Assembly (NCBI GenBank): GCA_019449635.1
Contig: JAGRPI010000023.1
Coordinates: 62,001 to 126,000, forward strand
Direction: 5' to 3'
Length of the DNA: 64,000 bases
Origin: Candidatus Ferrigenium bremense
GTDB lineage: Bacteria > Pseudomonadota > Gammaproteobacteria > Burkholderiales > Gallionellaceae
The notes under the pieces were generated by a model. That model was given only the letters and a program-made list of their open reading frames with translations. It ran no database searches and was not told the DNA's origin. Shown one piece after another: positions 9,078 to 17,588 of this stretch. The first letter of the stretch is position 1. Each line of letters begins with the position of its first letter. Position numbers and translations under genes: made by a program.

Positions 9078-10198
9078 CGCGCCGTCTTTTTGGCAGGGCT
9101 TCGATCTGCCGCGTATTCGTGCGTCAGACGGTAATTGCGCACGGCCTGCAGGCTCGGGCTGACATCCGGCAAATCGATGCTGACGGGGGAGGCGGCGATC
9201 TTCTTCATCCCGGCCATCACCCGCATGACATCGCTCGATTTCCCGTCGAAATAGCGCGCCGTCCAGAGCTGCGCGGTTTTCAGTTCCTGCCTGAAACCGT
9301 CCTCGTCGCGCGACAGCAATGCTAGGCGCGCCGACATCAGGCGCAGTTTGAGGTTCTCGCGCAGGAAAAATTCCTGGTTGGGCGGCAGCAGCGGGATCTC
9401 GGTCTTGCCGGTATCCTCGATGCGCACCAGCTGTTTCGCGTCCTGCCAGATTTCGCGCAGCAGCCTCTGCAAGGCCGTTCCTTCCTTCGGCGCGGCGGCC
9501 TGCGCAACCCCCTCCTTCTTCGCCACGCGCTGCTGATAGACCAGCGGCAACTCGTCCACGGTGGCGATCAGATTGTCGAGCTGGAGATTGATGCCGGTGA
9601 TGTCCACGCCGGGCAATGCGCGCAGCTTGTCCATGTCCTGGCCGATGGCCTTGCGCAAGCCGTTGAACGCCGGCCGATCCATGCGCTGCAAACGGGCGTC
9701 GGCACTCTGCATGGCGATCAGTGCGGCCTTGACGTTGGCCGACAGTTGCAATTGCTGCCCGGCGATCAGCAGCATCTGCTCGACTTCCGCCAGCGCGGTT
9801 TCGTCGCGGCTGACCGACAGGTCGTTATACAGGGCCTCCAGCGCGGCGCGCTGATTTTGCGCCTCGGCATAACGCGCCTCCAGCGTCACCACTTTGGCGG
9901 ACAGTTCGCGCACCTCGCCCTGGCTTTGCGTCAGCAGCACCTCGTTGGCCTTGCTGGCGCCATCCATCTCGGCGATCTTCCTAGCCAGTTGCTGCTGCAT
10001 GTCGCTGATGGCGCGATGCCCGTCCAGCCATTGCCACAGGAAGATCACCACCAGCACCGCCAGTGTCATCTGTGTGAGATTCATTCTGGAAATGACCGTC
10101 ACGAAAGGATTGTGGCGCGGCTTGGGCGCCACGATGTATGGCGGCTGCTCCTCGCTCTCGGCGCGATTGGTGTTTTCTGTTGGTTGCTGCTCATTCAT
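9074..10198 (-). CDS. hemX: HemX-like membrane protein (uroporphyrinogen-III C-methyltransferase-like)
   Basis: A 374-residue protein with a short Pro/Glu-rich cytoplasmic N terminus, one transmembrane helix (TQMTLAVLVVIFLWQWL, about residues 42-58) and a coiled-coil stretch after it, then a helical periplasmic domain. Proteins of this family in the hemCDXY operon are labelled uroporphyrinogen-III C-methyltransferase by tradition, but they lack the methyltransferase fold. The ATG at 10198 (MNEQQPTENTN) is preferred to an in-frame ATG at 10264 because the latter overlaps hemD and adds an unconserved basic stretch. It lies 32 bases after hemD and overlaps hemY by four. Confidence 0.82.
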   Translation of the reverse strand: MNEQQPTENTNRAESEEQPPYIVAPKPRHNPFVTVISRMNLTQMTLAVLVVIFLWQWLDGHRAISDMQQQLARKIAEMDGASKANEVLLTQSQGEVRELSAKVVTLEARYAEAQNQRAALEALYNDLSVSRDETALAEVEQMLLIAGQQLQLSANVKAALIAMQSADARLQRMDRPAFNGLRKAIGQDMDKLRALPGVDITGINLQLDNLIATVDELPLVYQQRVAKKEGVAQAAAPKEGTALQRLLREIWQDAKQLVRIEDTGKTEIPLLPPNQEFFLRENLKLRLMSARLALLSRDEDGFRQELKTAQLWTARYFDGKSSDVMRVMAGMKKIAASPVSIDLPDVSPSLQAVRNYRLTHEYAADRSPAKKTAR

Positions 10199-10230
10199 GT
10201 CGGTTTCCCCGGAAGACTGGTGCCGTAACA

Positions 10231-11040
10231 CTATCCGCCGTTTTCTGTTTTCTGTCTTGCCCATGCTACCAAAGCCGACAGCAATCCGTCATCCCCCGCA
10301 CCGGTCAGCGACACCTGTCGCCAGCCTTGCCGCTGCGCCAGCTCGGCGATGCGCTGATGCGGCACGAACAACGGGATGCCGCATAAACTCTCGCGCTGCG
10401 CATCGTCCAGCATCTGCCACAGATAGCCCAGCGCCTCGCTGCTCGTCACCGTCAGCGCATCCGGCGCGGCATCCAGCAGCACGGCAATATCCTGCTGCGG
10501 CTTGCTGCGCCGGTAGCAGGCCGCATATTCCACCGTCGCGCCGCGCGCCCTGAGCGTATCGCCCAGCAACTCGCGGCCGCCGTCGCCGCGAAAGATCAGC
10601 ACACGCCATCCGGCGACATTCTGCAATTCCGGCAATTCCAGCAAGCCTTCGCTGTCGAAACGCTCGGCGGGCGCGATGACATTGGCGATGCCCAGCCCGC
10701 GCAGCGCTTTTGCGCTGCCTTGCCCGACCGCGGCAATCTTTAACTCCCCTCTCCCGCTGGCGGGAGAGGGGTTGGGGGAGAGGGTTGCGTTAGCCGCACG
10801 GATCGTCGCCATGCCGTACTGCACGGCGTTCAGGCTGATGAAGATGGCGAGGTCGAATTGTGCGAGGCGGGAAATCTGTTCGTGCAGCGCCTGTTGATCC
10901 TGCACCGGTGCGATGTCCAGCAGCGGAAACAGCAGCGGGATGCCGCCCGCCTGCTCGATGCGCCGCGCCAGTGGCACAGCCTGGTCGCGCGGCCGCGTGA
11001 CGGCGATTTTCAGTCCGGCCAGGGGAAGGGATGTAGTCAT
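10231..11040 (-). CDS. hemD: uroporphyrinogen-III synthase
   Basis: A 269-residue HemD that closes and inverts ring D of hydroxymethylbilane to give uroporphyrinogen III. The family is poorly conserved. Visible are the LKIAVTRPRDQAVPLARRIE start, the FDLAIFISLNAVQYG segment, the AVGQGSAKAL segment and VTSSEALGYLWQML. The ATG at 11040 begins MTTSLPLAG and is preferred to 11082. A repeat of the GGGAGAGG family is inserted in frame near residue 90 and encodes about 15 Pro/Ser/Gly-rich residues (LSPNPSPASGRGE). It is downstream of hemC with a CCACGGAT repeat between. Confidence 0.88.
   Translation of the reverse strand: MTTSLPLAGLKIAVTRPRDQAVPLARRIEQAGGIPLLFPLLDIAPVQDQQALHEQISRLAQFDLAIFISLNAVQYGMATIRAANATLSPNPSPASGRGELKIAAVGQGSAKALRGLGIANVIAPAERFDSEGLLELPELQNVAGWRVLIFRGDGGRELLGDTLRARGATVEYAACYRRSKPQQDIAVLLDAAPDALTVTSSEALGYLWQMLDDAQRESLCGIPLFVPHQRIAELAQRQGWRQVSLTGAGDDGLLSALVAWARQKTENGG
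10743..10783. repeat. GC-rich GGGAGAGG repeat inside hemD
   Basis: A short palindromic element with CTCCCGC and GCGGGAG arms, followed by GGTTGGGGGAGAGG. It lies in the hemD coding region and keeps the frame. The same family is seen at 13781 (in ppc), 16750, 29606, 36013 and 53488. Confidence 0.75.
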
Positions 11041-11076
11041 TCCAATAGTATGGGCTCTTCCATGCATGGGCAATCG

Positions 11077-11149
11077 AGCCACGGATTAACACAGATTTAT
11101 ACGGATAAGAACTGGGGTTGTCCGTGAATATCCGTGTTAATCCGTGGCT
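11077..11149. repeat. CCACGGAT inverted repeat, copy 2
   Basis: The repeat fills the gap between hemC (stop at 11155) and hemD (start at 11040). The left arm is AGCCACGGATTAACACAGAT and the right arm ends ATCCGTGGCT. It sits inside the heme operon, so readthrough must cross it unless it carries a promoter or terminator. Confidence 0.85.
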
Positions 11150-11154
11150 AAAAA

Positions 11155-12099
11155 TTACAAAGCCAAAGCAGCGAGAATCTCACCCGCGCCCTGAGCCAGC
11201 AAGGCATCGGCGACCCGTTTGCCCAGCGCTTCGGGATCGGCGATCTCGCCGGTCAGCTCGGCGCGCACCATGCGTTTGCCGTCCGGGCTGGCGACGAAGC
11301 CGCGCATGCGCAACTTGCCGTTTTGCACTTCGGCAAAACCGCCCAGCGGCACCTGGCAACTGCCCGCCAAGACGCGGCTCATGGCGCGTTCCGCCAGCAC
11401 ACAGGCGGCGGTATCCGGATGGTGCAGCGGTTGCAGCGAGGCGATCACATCGGCTCGATCGGTACGGCATTCGATGCCCAATGCGCCCTGCCCGACGGCA
11501 GGCAGGCTGTCTTCGCTGGAAATAATGTTGCGGATGCGCTCGCCCAGCCCCAGGCGTTTCAACCCGGCGGCGGCGAGGATGATGGCGGCATACTGGCCTT
11601 CGTCCAGCTTGCGCAAGCGGGTCTGCACGTTGCCGCGCAACGGCTCGATCTTCAGATGCGGGAAGCGCGCGCGCAACTGGCTCTCGCGGCGCAGGCTGGA
11701 GGTGCCTACCACGCTGCCCGCCGGCAATGCGGCCAGGTCTTCATATTGATTCGAGATAAACGCATCGTGCGGGTCTTCGCGTTCGCCGATGGCGGCCAGC
11801 GCGAAACCTTCCGGCATGTGCATCGGCACATCCTTCAGCGAATGCACGGCGAGGTCGGCGCGCCCGTCTTCCAGCGCGGTTTCCAGCTCTTTCACGAACA
11901 GGCCCTTGCCGCCGATCTTCGACAGCGTCACGTCAAGGATCTGGTCGCCCTGCGTGGTCATGCCGAGGATGCTGACTTCGGTTTGCGGATATAATGCGCG
12001 CAGCCTGTCCCGGATGTGTTCTGCCTGCCACATGGCCAGCGCGCTTTCGCGCGAGGCGATCACCAGACGGGAGGGTGGAGTTGAGGATGCTTGACTCAT
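11155..12099 (-). CDS. hemC: hydroxymethylbilane synthase (porphobilinogen deaminase)
   Basis: A 314-residue enzyme that polymerises four porphobilinogen units into hydroxymethylbilane. The N terminus has [14 protein letters not shown], followed by [14 protein letters not shown], the VHSLKDVPM motif, [12 protein letters not shown] and [12 protein letters not shown]. The Cys that binds the dipyrromethane cofactor is in [11 protein letters not shown] near residue 252. Full length. The first gene of the minus-strand hem cluster, divergent from ppc with only about 65 bases between, so both promoters are in a compact shared region. Confidence 0.96.
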   Translation of the reverse strand: MSQASSTPPSRLVIASRESALAMWQAEHIRDRLRALYPQTEVSILGMTTQGDQILDVTLSKIGGKGLFVKELETALEDGRADLAVHSLKDVPMHMPEGFALAAIGEREDPHDAFISNQYEDLAALPAGSVVGTSSLRRESQLRARFPHLKIEPLRGNVQTRLRKLDEGQYAAIILAAAGLKRLGLGERIRNIISSEDSLPAVGQGALGIECRTDRADVIASLQPLHHPDTAACVLAERAMSRVLAGSCQVPLGGFAEVQNGKLRMRGFVASPDGKRMVRAELTGEIADPEALGKRVADALLAQGAGEILAALAL

Positions 12100-12166
12100 C
12101 GGATTTCCTGAATTTTATCGACCGTACGCGTTGCATTCTAACATGAGGAGCGTCGCGCTTTTTCGT

Positions 12167-15061
12167 ATGAATGTGATGAACCTGATTACCGCCCCCGCCG
12201 ATATTTCCAGCAAGGACCTGCCGCTGCGCGAGGATGTGCGCCTACTCGGCCGCATCCTGGGCGAGACGCTGCGCGAACAGGAAGGCGAGGCGTCCTTCCA
12301 GCTGATCGAAAACGTGCGCCGCGCCGCGATACGTTTCCGCAAGACGCAGGATGACCATGACCGCGTGCAGCTCGAACAGATGCTGGATGCGCTGTCGCCC
12401 AGCGAAACGCTGATCGTGGTGCGCGCCTTCAGCTATTTCTCGCAACTGTCCAACATCGCCGAAGACCTGCACCACAACCGCCGCCACCGTGCCCACCTCA
12501 AGGCCGGCAGCACGCCGAGGGCCGGCAGCCTGCCGCTGGCGCTGAAACGCATCGAAGAAAAACACATCGGCAGGAAAACCCTGCAGGCTTTCCTGGACAG
12601 CGCGCTGATCTCGCCGGTATTGACCGCGCATCCCACCGAAGTGCAGCGCAAGAGCATCCTGGACTGCCAACTGGTCATCTCGCGCCTGCTGTCCGACCGC
12701 GATCGCATGGACATGACGCCCGACGACCTCGCCGAGAACGAGGAAGCCCTGCACCGCTTCGTGCTGATCCTGTGGCAGACGCGCATGCTGCGCACCGCCA
12801 AGCTGACTGTGCGCGACGAGATCAATAACGGGCTGGAATATTACCGCTATACCTTCCTCGATGAAATCCCGAAGATTTACGCCAATCTGGAAATACAACT
12901 GGGGGCGCGCTTCGGCGAAGGTATCCGCATCCCGCCGCTGCTGCGCGTGGGCAGCTGGATCGGCGGCGACCGTGACGGCAACCCTTTTGTCACCCATGAC
13001 GTGATGCTGGACGCGGTGCAACAGCATTCCGCACTGGCGTTCGAACACTACCTGAATGAAACCTATATTCTCGGCAGGCGCCTGAGCCTGACCGACAGAC
13101 TGGTCGATGTCAGCGACGCATTGCGCAAGCTCTCCGATGCTTCGCCGGACAAGGATGCCGCGCGCGAAGATGAGCCTTACCGCCGCGCGCTGAACCTCAT
13201 CTATTCGCGTCTCTCGGCCACTGCCCGGCAGCTTGGGCACGAAATCACGCACTTGCCGCCATTGGACCGGCATGCACAGCCCTATGCCGCGCCGGAGGAA
13301 TTCATCGCTGACCTGGATGTGCTGATCGATTCGCTGTTCAGGCACGGCGCGGTGTACCTCGCGCGCGGGCGGATCGCCAGCCTGCGCCGCGCCGCCGAGG
13401 TGTTCGGCTTCCACCTCGCGCCGCTGGACATGCGCCAGCACAGCGCGGTCCACGAGCAGACCGTGGCCGAGCTTTTTTCTCATAGCTCGGCCAAAGCGAA
13501 CTACAAGGATTTAGATGAAGCGGAGCGCCGCGCAGTGCTGCTCGCCGCGCTGCAAGCCGGCAAACCGCTGCTTTCCGATGCTTTATCACCTGACAACCTT
13601 GGGCAATACACGCCGGCGACGCAGAGCGAGCTGCGCATCATGCAGACCGCCGCCTTGATCCACCAACGCTTCGGCCGCGCAGCGCTGCCCAACCACATCA
13701 TCTCCAAGACCGATGCGGTGAGCGACCTGCTGGAACTCGCGCTGATGCTGCATCAGGTCGGCCTACTGGAGGGCGGCGCCCTCTCCCCAACCCTCTCCCA
13801 CGCCTCCCCTCCCCCCTTCGATGGGGGAGGGGCCGGGGGAGAGGGGGCGAACGAATCACTACGTGATCCCCAAAATCCTCAGTTGCATGTCAATATCATC
13901 CCGCTGTTTGAAACCATCGAAGACCTGCGCGGCTGCGGCGTCATCATGGATGAGCTGTTCGCCATCCCCTGGTACCGCAAGCTGCTGTCCAGCCGCGGCG
14001 ACACGCAGGAAGTGATGCTCGGCTATTCCGACAGCAACAAGGACGGCGGCTACCTCACCGCCAACTGGGAGCTGTACAAGGCCGAACTGGAACTGGTGCA
14101 AGTGTTCGCCAAACATGGCATCGAGCTGCGCCTGTTCCACGGGCGCGGCGGCACCGTCGGGCGCGGCGGCGGCCCGAGCTACGACGCGATCCTGGCGCAA
14201 CCGCCGGGCAGCGTGAACGGGCAGATCCGCATCACCGAACAGGGCGAAGTGATCGCCAGCAAATACTCCAACCCCGAGATCGGCCGGCGCAACCTGGAGA
14301 CGCTGATCGCCGCGACCATGGAGGCCACGCTGCTGCATCCCCACGGCGCGGACAGCGCGATGCCGGAATACCACCGCATCATGGAGGCGCTGAGCCTGGA
14401 TGCGTTCGCCGCTTACCGCGGGCTGGTGTACGAAACGCCCGGTTTCACCGATTACTTCTTCGCCGCGACTCCGATACGCGAGATCGCCGAGCTCAATATC
14501 GGCAGCCGCCCCACGGCGCGCAAGGCATCGGATCGCATCGAGGACCTGCGCGCGATCCCCTGGGTGTTCAGCTGGAGCCTGAACCGCACGCTGCTGCCGG
14601 GCTGGTTCGGCTACGGCAGCGCGGTGCAGCGCTTCGTCGAACGCGAGGGCGAGGCCGGACTTGCGCAACTGCAGGCGATGTACAAGAACTGGCCGTTCTT
14701 CCGCGGCCTGATGTCCAACATGGACATGGTGCTGTCCAAGACCGACATGGGCATCGCCTCGCGCTACGCCGAACTGGCAGAAGACGCGGAGCTGCGCGAA
14801 CGGGTCTTCGGCGCGATCCACCGCGAATGGGAGGACACCGTGGAAATGCTGTTCGCCGTGACCGGCAACACCACGCTGCTGCAGGACAACCCGGCGTTTG
14901 CGCGCAGCCTGCTGACGCGCACCCCCTACATCGACCCGCTCAACCACCTGCAAGTGGCGCTGTTGCAGCACCACCGCGCCGGAGACAACGACGTGCTGGT
15001 GAAACGCGCGATCCACCTGACGATCAACGGCATCGCGACCGGGTTACGGAACAGCGGCTGA
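12167..15061 (+). CDS. ppc: phosphoenolpyruvate carboxylase
   Basis: A 964-residue anaplerotic enzyme carboxylating phosphoenolpyruvate to oxaloacetate. Signatures include LTAHPTEVQRKSI near residue 160, GSWIGGDRDGNPFVT near residue 265, LGYSDSNKDGGYLTANWELYK near residue 620 and HGRGGTVGRGGGP near residue 655. The protein is about 80 residues longer than E. coli Ppc. Part of this is an in-frame insertion near residues 538-565 encoded by a GC-rich repeat (LSPTLSHASPPPFDGGG). The start is uncertain: ATG at 12143, 12167 and 12176 are all in frame and no site has an ideal ribosome binding site. Confidence 0.95.
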   Translation: MNVMNLITAPADISSKDLPLREDVRLLGRILGETLREQEGEASFQLIENVRRAAIRFRKTQDDHDRVQLEQMLDALSPSETLIVVRAFSYFSQLSNIAEDLHHNRRHRAHLKAGSTPRAGSLPLALKRIEEKHIGRKTLQAFLDSALISPVLTAHPTEVQRKSILDCQLVISRLLSDRDRMDMTPDDLAENEEALHRFVLILWQTRMLRTAKLTVRDEINNGLEYYRYTFLDEIPKIYANLEIQLGARFGEGIRIPPLLRVGSWIGGDRDGNPFVTHDVMLDAVQQHSALAFEHYLNETYILGRRLSLTDRLVDVSDALRKLSDASPDKDAAREDEPYRRALNLIYSRLSATARQLGHEITHLPPLDRHAQPYAAPEEFIADLDVLIDSLFRHGAVYLARGRIASLRRAAEVFGFHLAPLDMRQHSAVHEQTVAELFSHSSAKANYKDLDEAERRAVLLAALQAGKPLLSDALSPDNLGQYTPATQSELRIMQTAALIHQRFGRAALPNHIISKTDAVSDLLELALMLHQVGLLEGGALSPTLSHASPPPFDGGGAGGEGANESLRDPQNPQLHVNIIPLFETIEDLRGCGVIMDELFAIPWYRKLLSSRGDTQEVMLGYSDSNKDGGYLTANWELYKAELELVQVFAKHGIELRLFHGRGGTVGRGGGPSYDAILAQPPGSVNGQIRITEQGEVIASKYSNPEIGRRNLETLIAATMEATLLHPHGADSAMPEYHRIMEALSLDAFAAYRGLVYETPGFTDYFFAATPIREIAELNIGSRPTARKASDRIEDLRAIPWVFSWSLNRTLLPGWFGYGSAVQRFVEREGEAGLAQLQAMYKNWPFFRGLMSNMDMVLSKTDMGIASRYAELAEDAELRERVFGAIHREWEDTVEMLFAVTGNTTLLQDNPAFARSLLTRTPYIDPLNHLQVALLQHHRAGDNDVLVKRAIHLTINGIATGLRNSG
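13781..13847. repeat. GC-rich GGGAGAGG repeat inside ppc
   Basis: A palindromic repeat with CCCTCTCCCC and GGGGGAGAGGG at its ends and a CCCTCCCCCC/GGGGGAGGGG core. It is inserted in frame in ppc just before the conserved VNIIPLFETIEDL region and adds about 25 residues rich in Pro, Ser and Gly. Confidence 0.8.
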
Positions 15062-15102
15062 ATTCCTTGTCTAACATGCCGCACTCGCCACGTTACCTGT
15101 AA

Positions 15103-16305
15103 ATGCCCATGCGTAATTTCATCCTTGCCCTCACTGCCCTGTTGCTGCTCGCCTCGTGCAAGAGCGTGTCGACCGGGAGCGTCATCACCGTCGCCACGAG
15201 TAGCAGCCCGCAGGCGGCAGCGCGCGCGCTGCTGCAACGCAAGAAGCTCTCCTACCTGCGCAATCCCGTGCAGCTCGCCAACGACCTGAAGAACGTGCAG
15301 CGCGACTTCGGGCGGCTGATGGACATCCTGCAAGGCAATGCCGGAAAGAAATGGGGCAAGAAGGAGGCACGCCTGCCCGACCGCACCCACTACGTGAAAT
15401 ACACGCAGGGTTACTTCTCGCGCGCCATCGTGGATTTCGACCGCGGCGAGATCACCGTCGAGACGCTGGACGAGAAGAATCCCGGCAACAGCCTGAAGGA
15501 CGCCATCGTCACCACGCTGCTCACCCCCGACGACCCGCGCGCAGTCGACCTGTTCTCGGACAGCTCGATCAAGCTGACCGGCGAGCGCGATCCCTATCTG
15601 CTCGGGTTGGTGCTGGACGACAAGGGGCGCGCCATCGCCACGCCGCAGCAGGCCGAACGTTTCGCCGCCGGCCTGGTCGGCGCCGCGCAGACCCGCAGCG
15701 TGAAGACCGATGCGGGCAGCAAGCAGGCGCGCGTGGTGAAGTTCGCCATGGTCAGCAACTTCTCCAACAAGCAGGCGGAAAAATACCGCCCGCTGGTCGA
15801 GAGATACGCCAGGGCCTACGACATCAGCCCGAGCCTGGTGTTCGCCATCATGCGCACCGAGAGCAACTTCAACCCGTTCGCGGTCAGCCCCGCCCCCGCC
15901 TACGGCCTGATGCAACTGGTGCCGAGCAGCGGCGGGCGCGACGCCTACAAGCGCGCCAAAGGCTCGAACGAAATGCCCAGCAAGCAATACCTGTTCAATG
16001 CGGAAAACAACATCGAACTGGGCGCGGCGTATCTGAACGTGCTGGCCTTCGACGAGCTGGACGAAGTGAACGACCCGGTGTCGCGCGAATACTGCGTCAT
16101 CTCCGCCTACAACACCGGCCCCGGCAACGTCCTGCGCACCTTCGGCGGCTCGTCGAAGAACCGCGACAACGCACTGGACGAGATCAACCGCATGGCCGCC
16201 CCCGCCGTGTACGACAGGCTGCGATCCAAACTCCCCTACGCCGAGACGCGGCAGTATCTGCAAAAGGTCGTGGGATTCCGCAAGCAGTTCATTGCGTTCA
16301 ACTGA
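15103..16305 (+). CDS. mltC: membrane-bound lytic murein transglycosylase C (MltC-like)
   Basis: A 400-residue lipoprotein with a lipobox LLLASCKS (Cys near residue 19). An N-terminal DUF3393-type domain is followed by a goose-lysozyme-like SLT domain: the catalytic Glu lies in FAIMRTESNFNPFAVSPA near residue 253, followed by YGLMQLVPSSGG and AYNTGPGNVLRTFGG. It cleaves the MurNAc-GlcNAc bond of peptidoglycan to give 1,6-anhydro ends and is expected to be anchored in the outer membrane. Two ATG codons, at 15103 and 15109, are possible starts. Confidence 0.88.
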   Translation: MPMRNFILALTALLLLASCKSVSTGSVITVATSSSPQAAARALLQRKKLSYLRNPVQLANDLKNVQRDFGRLMDILQGNAGKKWGKKEARLPDRTHYVKYTQGYFSRAIVDFDRGEITVETLDEKNPGNSLKDAIVTTLLTPDDPRAVDLFSDSSIKLTGERDPYLLGLVLDDKGRAIATPQQAERFAAGLVGAAQTRSVKTDAGSKQARVVKFAMVSNFSNKQAEKYRPLVERYARAYDISPSLVFAIMRTESNFNPFAVSPAPAYGLMQLVPSSGGRDAYKRAKGSNEMPSKQYLFNAENNIELGAAYLNVLAFDELDEVNDPVSREYCVISAYNTGPGNVLRTFGGSSKNRDNALDEINRMAAPAVYDRLRSKLPYAETRQYLQKVVGFRKQFIAFN

Positions 16306-16311
16306 GTTCAC

Positions 16312-16388
16312 GTAGGGCGCAATAACCAACGGGCATTGCGCCGCATATGTTTCATCCGGTGCAATGCGCTTCGCTTATTGCACCCTAC
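16312..16388. repeat. REP pair (BIME) of the GTAGGGYGCAATAA family
   Basis: Two REP units in inverted orientation: GTAGGGCGCAATAAC followed by ATTGCGCC at the left, and GGTGCAATGCGC then TTATTGCACCCTAC at the right. Nearly the same 77-bp unit occurs in opposite orientation at 34036-34113 beside a REP-associated transposase gene. It directly follows mltC and abuts an insertion-sequence remnant. Confidence 0.85.
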
Positions 16389-16564
16389 AAAACTGGACGG
16401 GACGACGAATCTATATCGGGTATTTGCTGGCGGGTGAGCGAGTTGGTTTGAAGGAAGTGGGCGATGGCATCTGGGCGGTGTATTTCGGTCCTGTGCGCCT
16501 GGGTTCGTTTGACGAGCGTCAGACAAAAGGACGTTTGGATGATTATCTGACGCTAAAAGGGTAA
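16389..16564 (+). pseudogene. C-terminal fragment of an integrase-core (DDE) transposase
   Basis: About 57 codons ending in a TAA. The peptide contains RRIYIGYLLAGERVGLKEVG, then DGIWAVYFGPVRLGSFDER, the recognisable C-terminal tail of IS481/IS3-like integrase-core transposases after the DDE domain. The catalytic domain is missing and the left edge is the REP pair. After the stop, GTAACCCATG and GTTACCGATGTCCTTGA resemble the terminal region of such elements up to about 16610. It is a remnant and not functional. Confidence 0.6.
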
Positions 16565-16610
16565 CCCATGCCCTTGAACTAAAGTGTTACCGATGTCCTT
16601 GACTCGTACA

Positions 16611-16658
16611 GTCGCCTTCTTTTTGGTTATTTTTTCTTGGCGACGCAAGAAAAAGTGA
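16611..16658. repeat. palindromic TTTTTCTTG/CAAGAAAAA repeat
   Basis: The segment contains TTTTTCTTG, a GCGACG centre and CAAGAAAAA. Hairpins of this appearance are common interspersed repeats in betaproteobacteria, to my recollection. It joins directly onto a 63-bp hairpin element. Confidence 0.55.
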
Positions 16659-16721
16659 CTGATAGAACTACTAGCCATCTGACTAACCCAGCAAAAGACG
16701 CTGGCTAAGTCATTGGTTATA
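16659..16721 (-). repeat. 63-bp covarying hairpin element, copy A
   Basis: On the minus strand this element begins TATAACCAATGACTTA and ends GGCTAGTAGTTCTATCAG. The central stem is formed by GCCAGC and GCTGGG. Two other copies of exactly the same length are at 41151-41213 and 62526-62588. The flanks are conserved while the stem sequence differs between copies with compensating changes. Confidence 0.8.
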
Positions 16722-16749
16722 GCTGCCGGGCTACCCCCGGCGGTTTTGG

Positions 16750-16793
16750 TTTACCCCTCTCCCCAACCCTCTCCCACAAAGGGAGAGGGAGTC
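16750..16793. repeat. GC-rich GGGAGAGG repeat
   Basis: A hairpin with CCCTCTCCCCAACCCTCTCCC and GGGAGAGGG parts in the gap just downstream of the algR stop codon at 16803. It may act as a terminator for the minus-strand algZ-algR pair, although no T-run is present on either side. Confidence 0.7.
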
Positions 16794-16802
16794 ATTAATC
16801 CC

Positions 16803-17588
16803 TCAGCTAAATTCCTTGACGATATGCTGCTGCCTCCTGCTGATCGGCAGCAGTTCGTCCAGCCCTTTGAGCTTGACCATCCAGCCGCTGCCCTCGCCTT
16901 CCTCGCTGCCCTTCTCGAAACCCTCGATCGCTTCTTTGGCAACCAGGCAGCTGCGATGAACGCGTACGAAGCGCGCGGCGAATTCTCTCTCCAATGCGGT
17001 GAGCGATTCTTCGAGCAGGTATTCGTGCTCTGCGGTGCGCACGGTGATGTATTTCAGCTCGGCGCGCAGGAACAGCACCTGCTCGATGGGCACGAGATGG
17101 ATCTTGCCGCGTTCGTGGATGGAGAGGAATTTGCGCGGCTCGGGCAGCAGATCGCGCAGCACTTCGGTTTGCACCGGCACGGCTTCGCGCGCGCGAGTGA
17201 GCGCTTCGAACAGCCGTTTCAGGCGGATCGGCTTGAGCAGGTAATCGATCGCGTGCAGTTCGAATGCCTTGATCGCATAGGCATCGTAGGCGGTGGTGAA
17301 GATGATCACCGGCGGCCATTTCGCCAGGCCGGTGACTGGTTTGGGCATATTCTGGATGTGTTGCGCGAGTTCGATGCCGTCCATCTGCGGCATGCGGATG
17401 TCCAGCAGCACCACGTCGACCGGCGTTTCCATGAGCTTGTCCAGCGCTTCCTGGCCGTTGCCCGCCTCGCCGACGATCTCCAGCGCCAACTGTTCGCTGC
17501 AATCGTGCAGCAGGTCGCGCAAGCGGTTGCGCGCGGGCGGCTCGTCGTCCACGATAAGGACGCGCAGTGCCAGTTCGACGGTGCTCAT
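16803..17588 (-). CDS. algR: LytTR-family response regulator (AlgR-like)
   Basis: A 261-residue two-component response regulator. The receiver domain begins LRVLIVDDEPPARNRL, with the phosphoacceptor Asp in DVVLLDIRMPQMDG near residue 60, the Thr of IIFTTAYDAYA and Lys in DYLLKPIRLKRL. A LytTR DNA-binding domain follows from about residue 155 (FLSIHERGKIHLV, FVRVHRSCLVA). It is downstream of and overlaps by four bases the histidine kinase gene, as in algZ-algR pairs of beta- and gammaproteobacteria. Its targets here are unknown, and alginate control should not be assumed. Confidence 0.88.
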   Translation of the reverse strand: MSTVELALRVLIVDDEPPARNRLRDLLHDCSEQLALEIVGEAGNGQEALDKLMETPVDVVLLDIRMPQMDGIELAQHIQNMPKPVTGLAKWPPVIIFTTAYDAYAIKAFELHAIDYLLKPIRLKRLFEALTRAREAVPVQTEVLRDLLPEPRKFLSIHERGKIHLVPIEQVLFLRAELKYITVRTAEHEYLLEESLTALEREFAARFVRVHRSCLVAKEAIEGFEKGSEEGEGSGWMVKLKGLDELLPISRRQQHIVKEFS

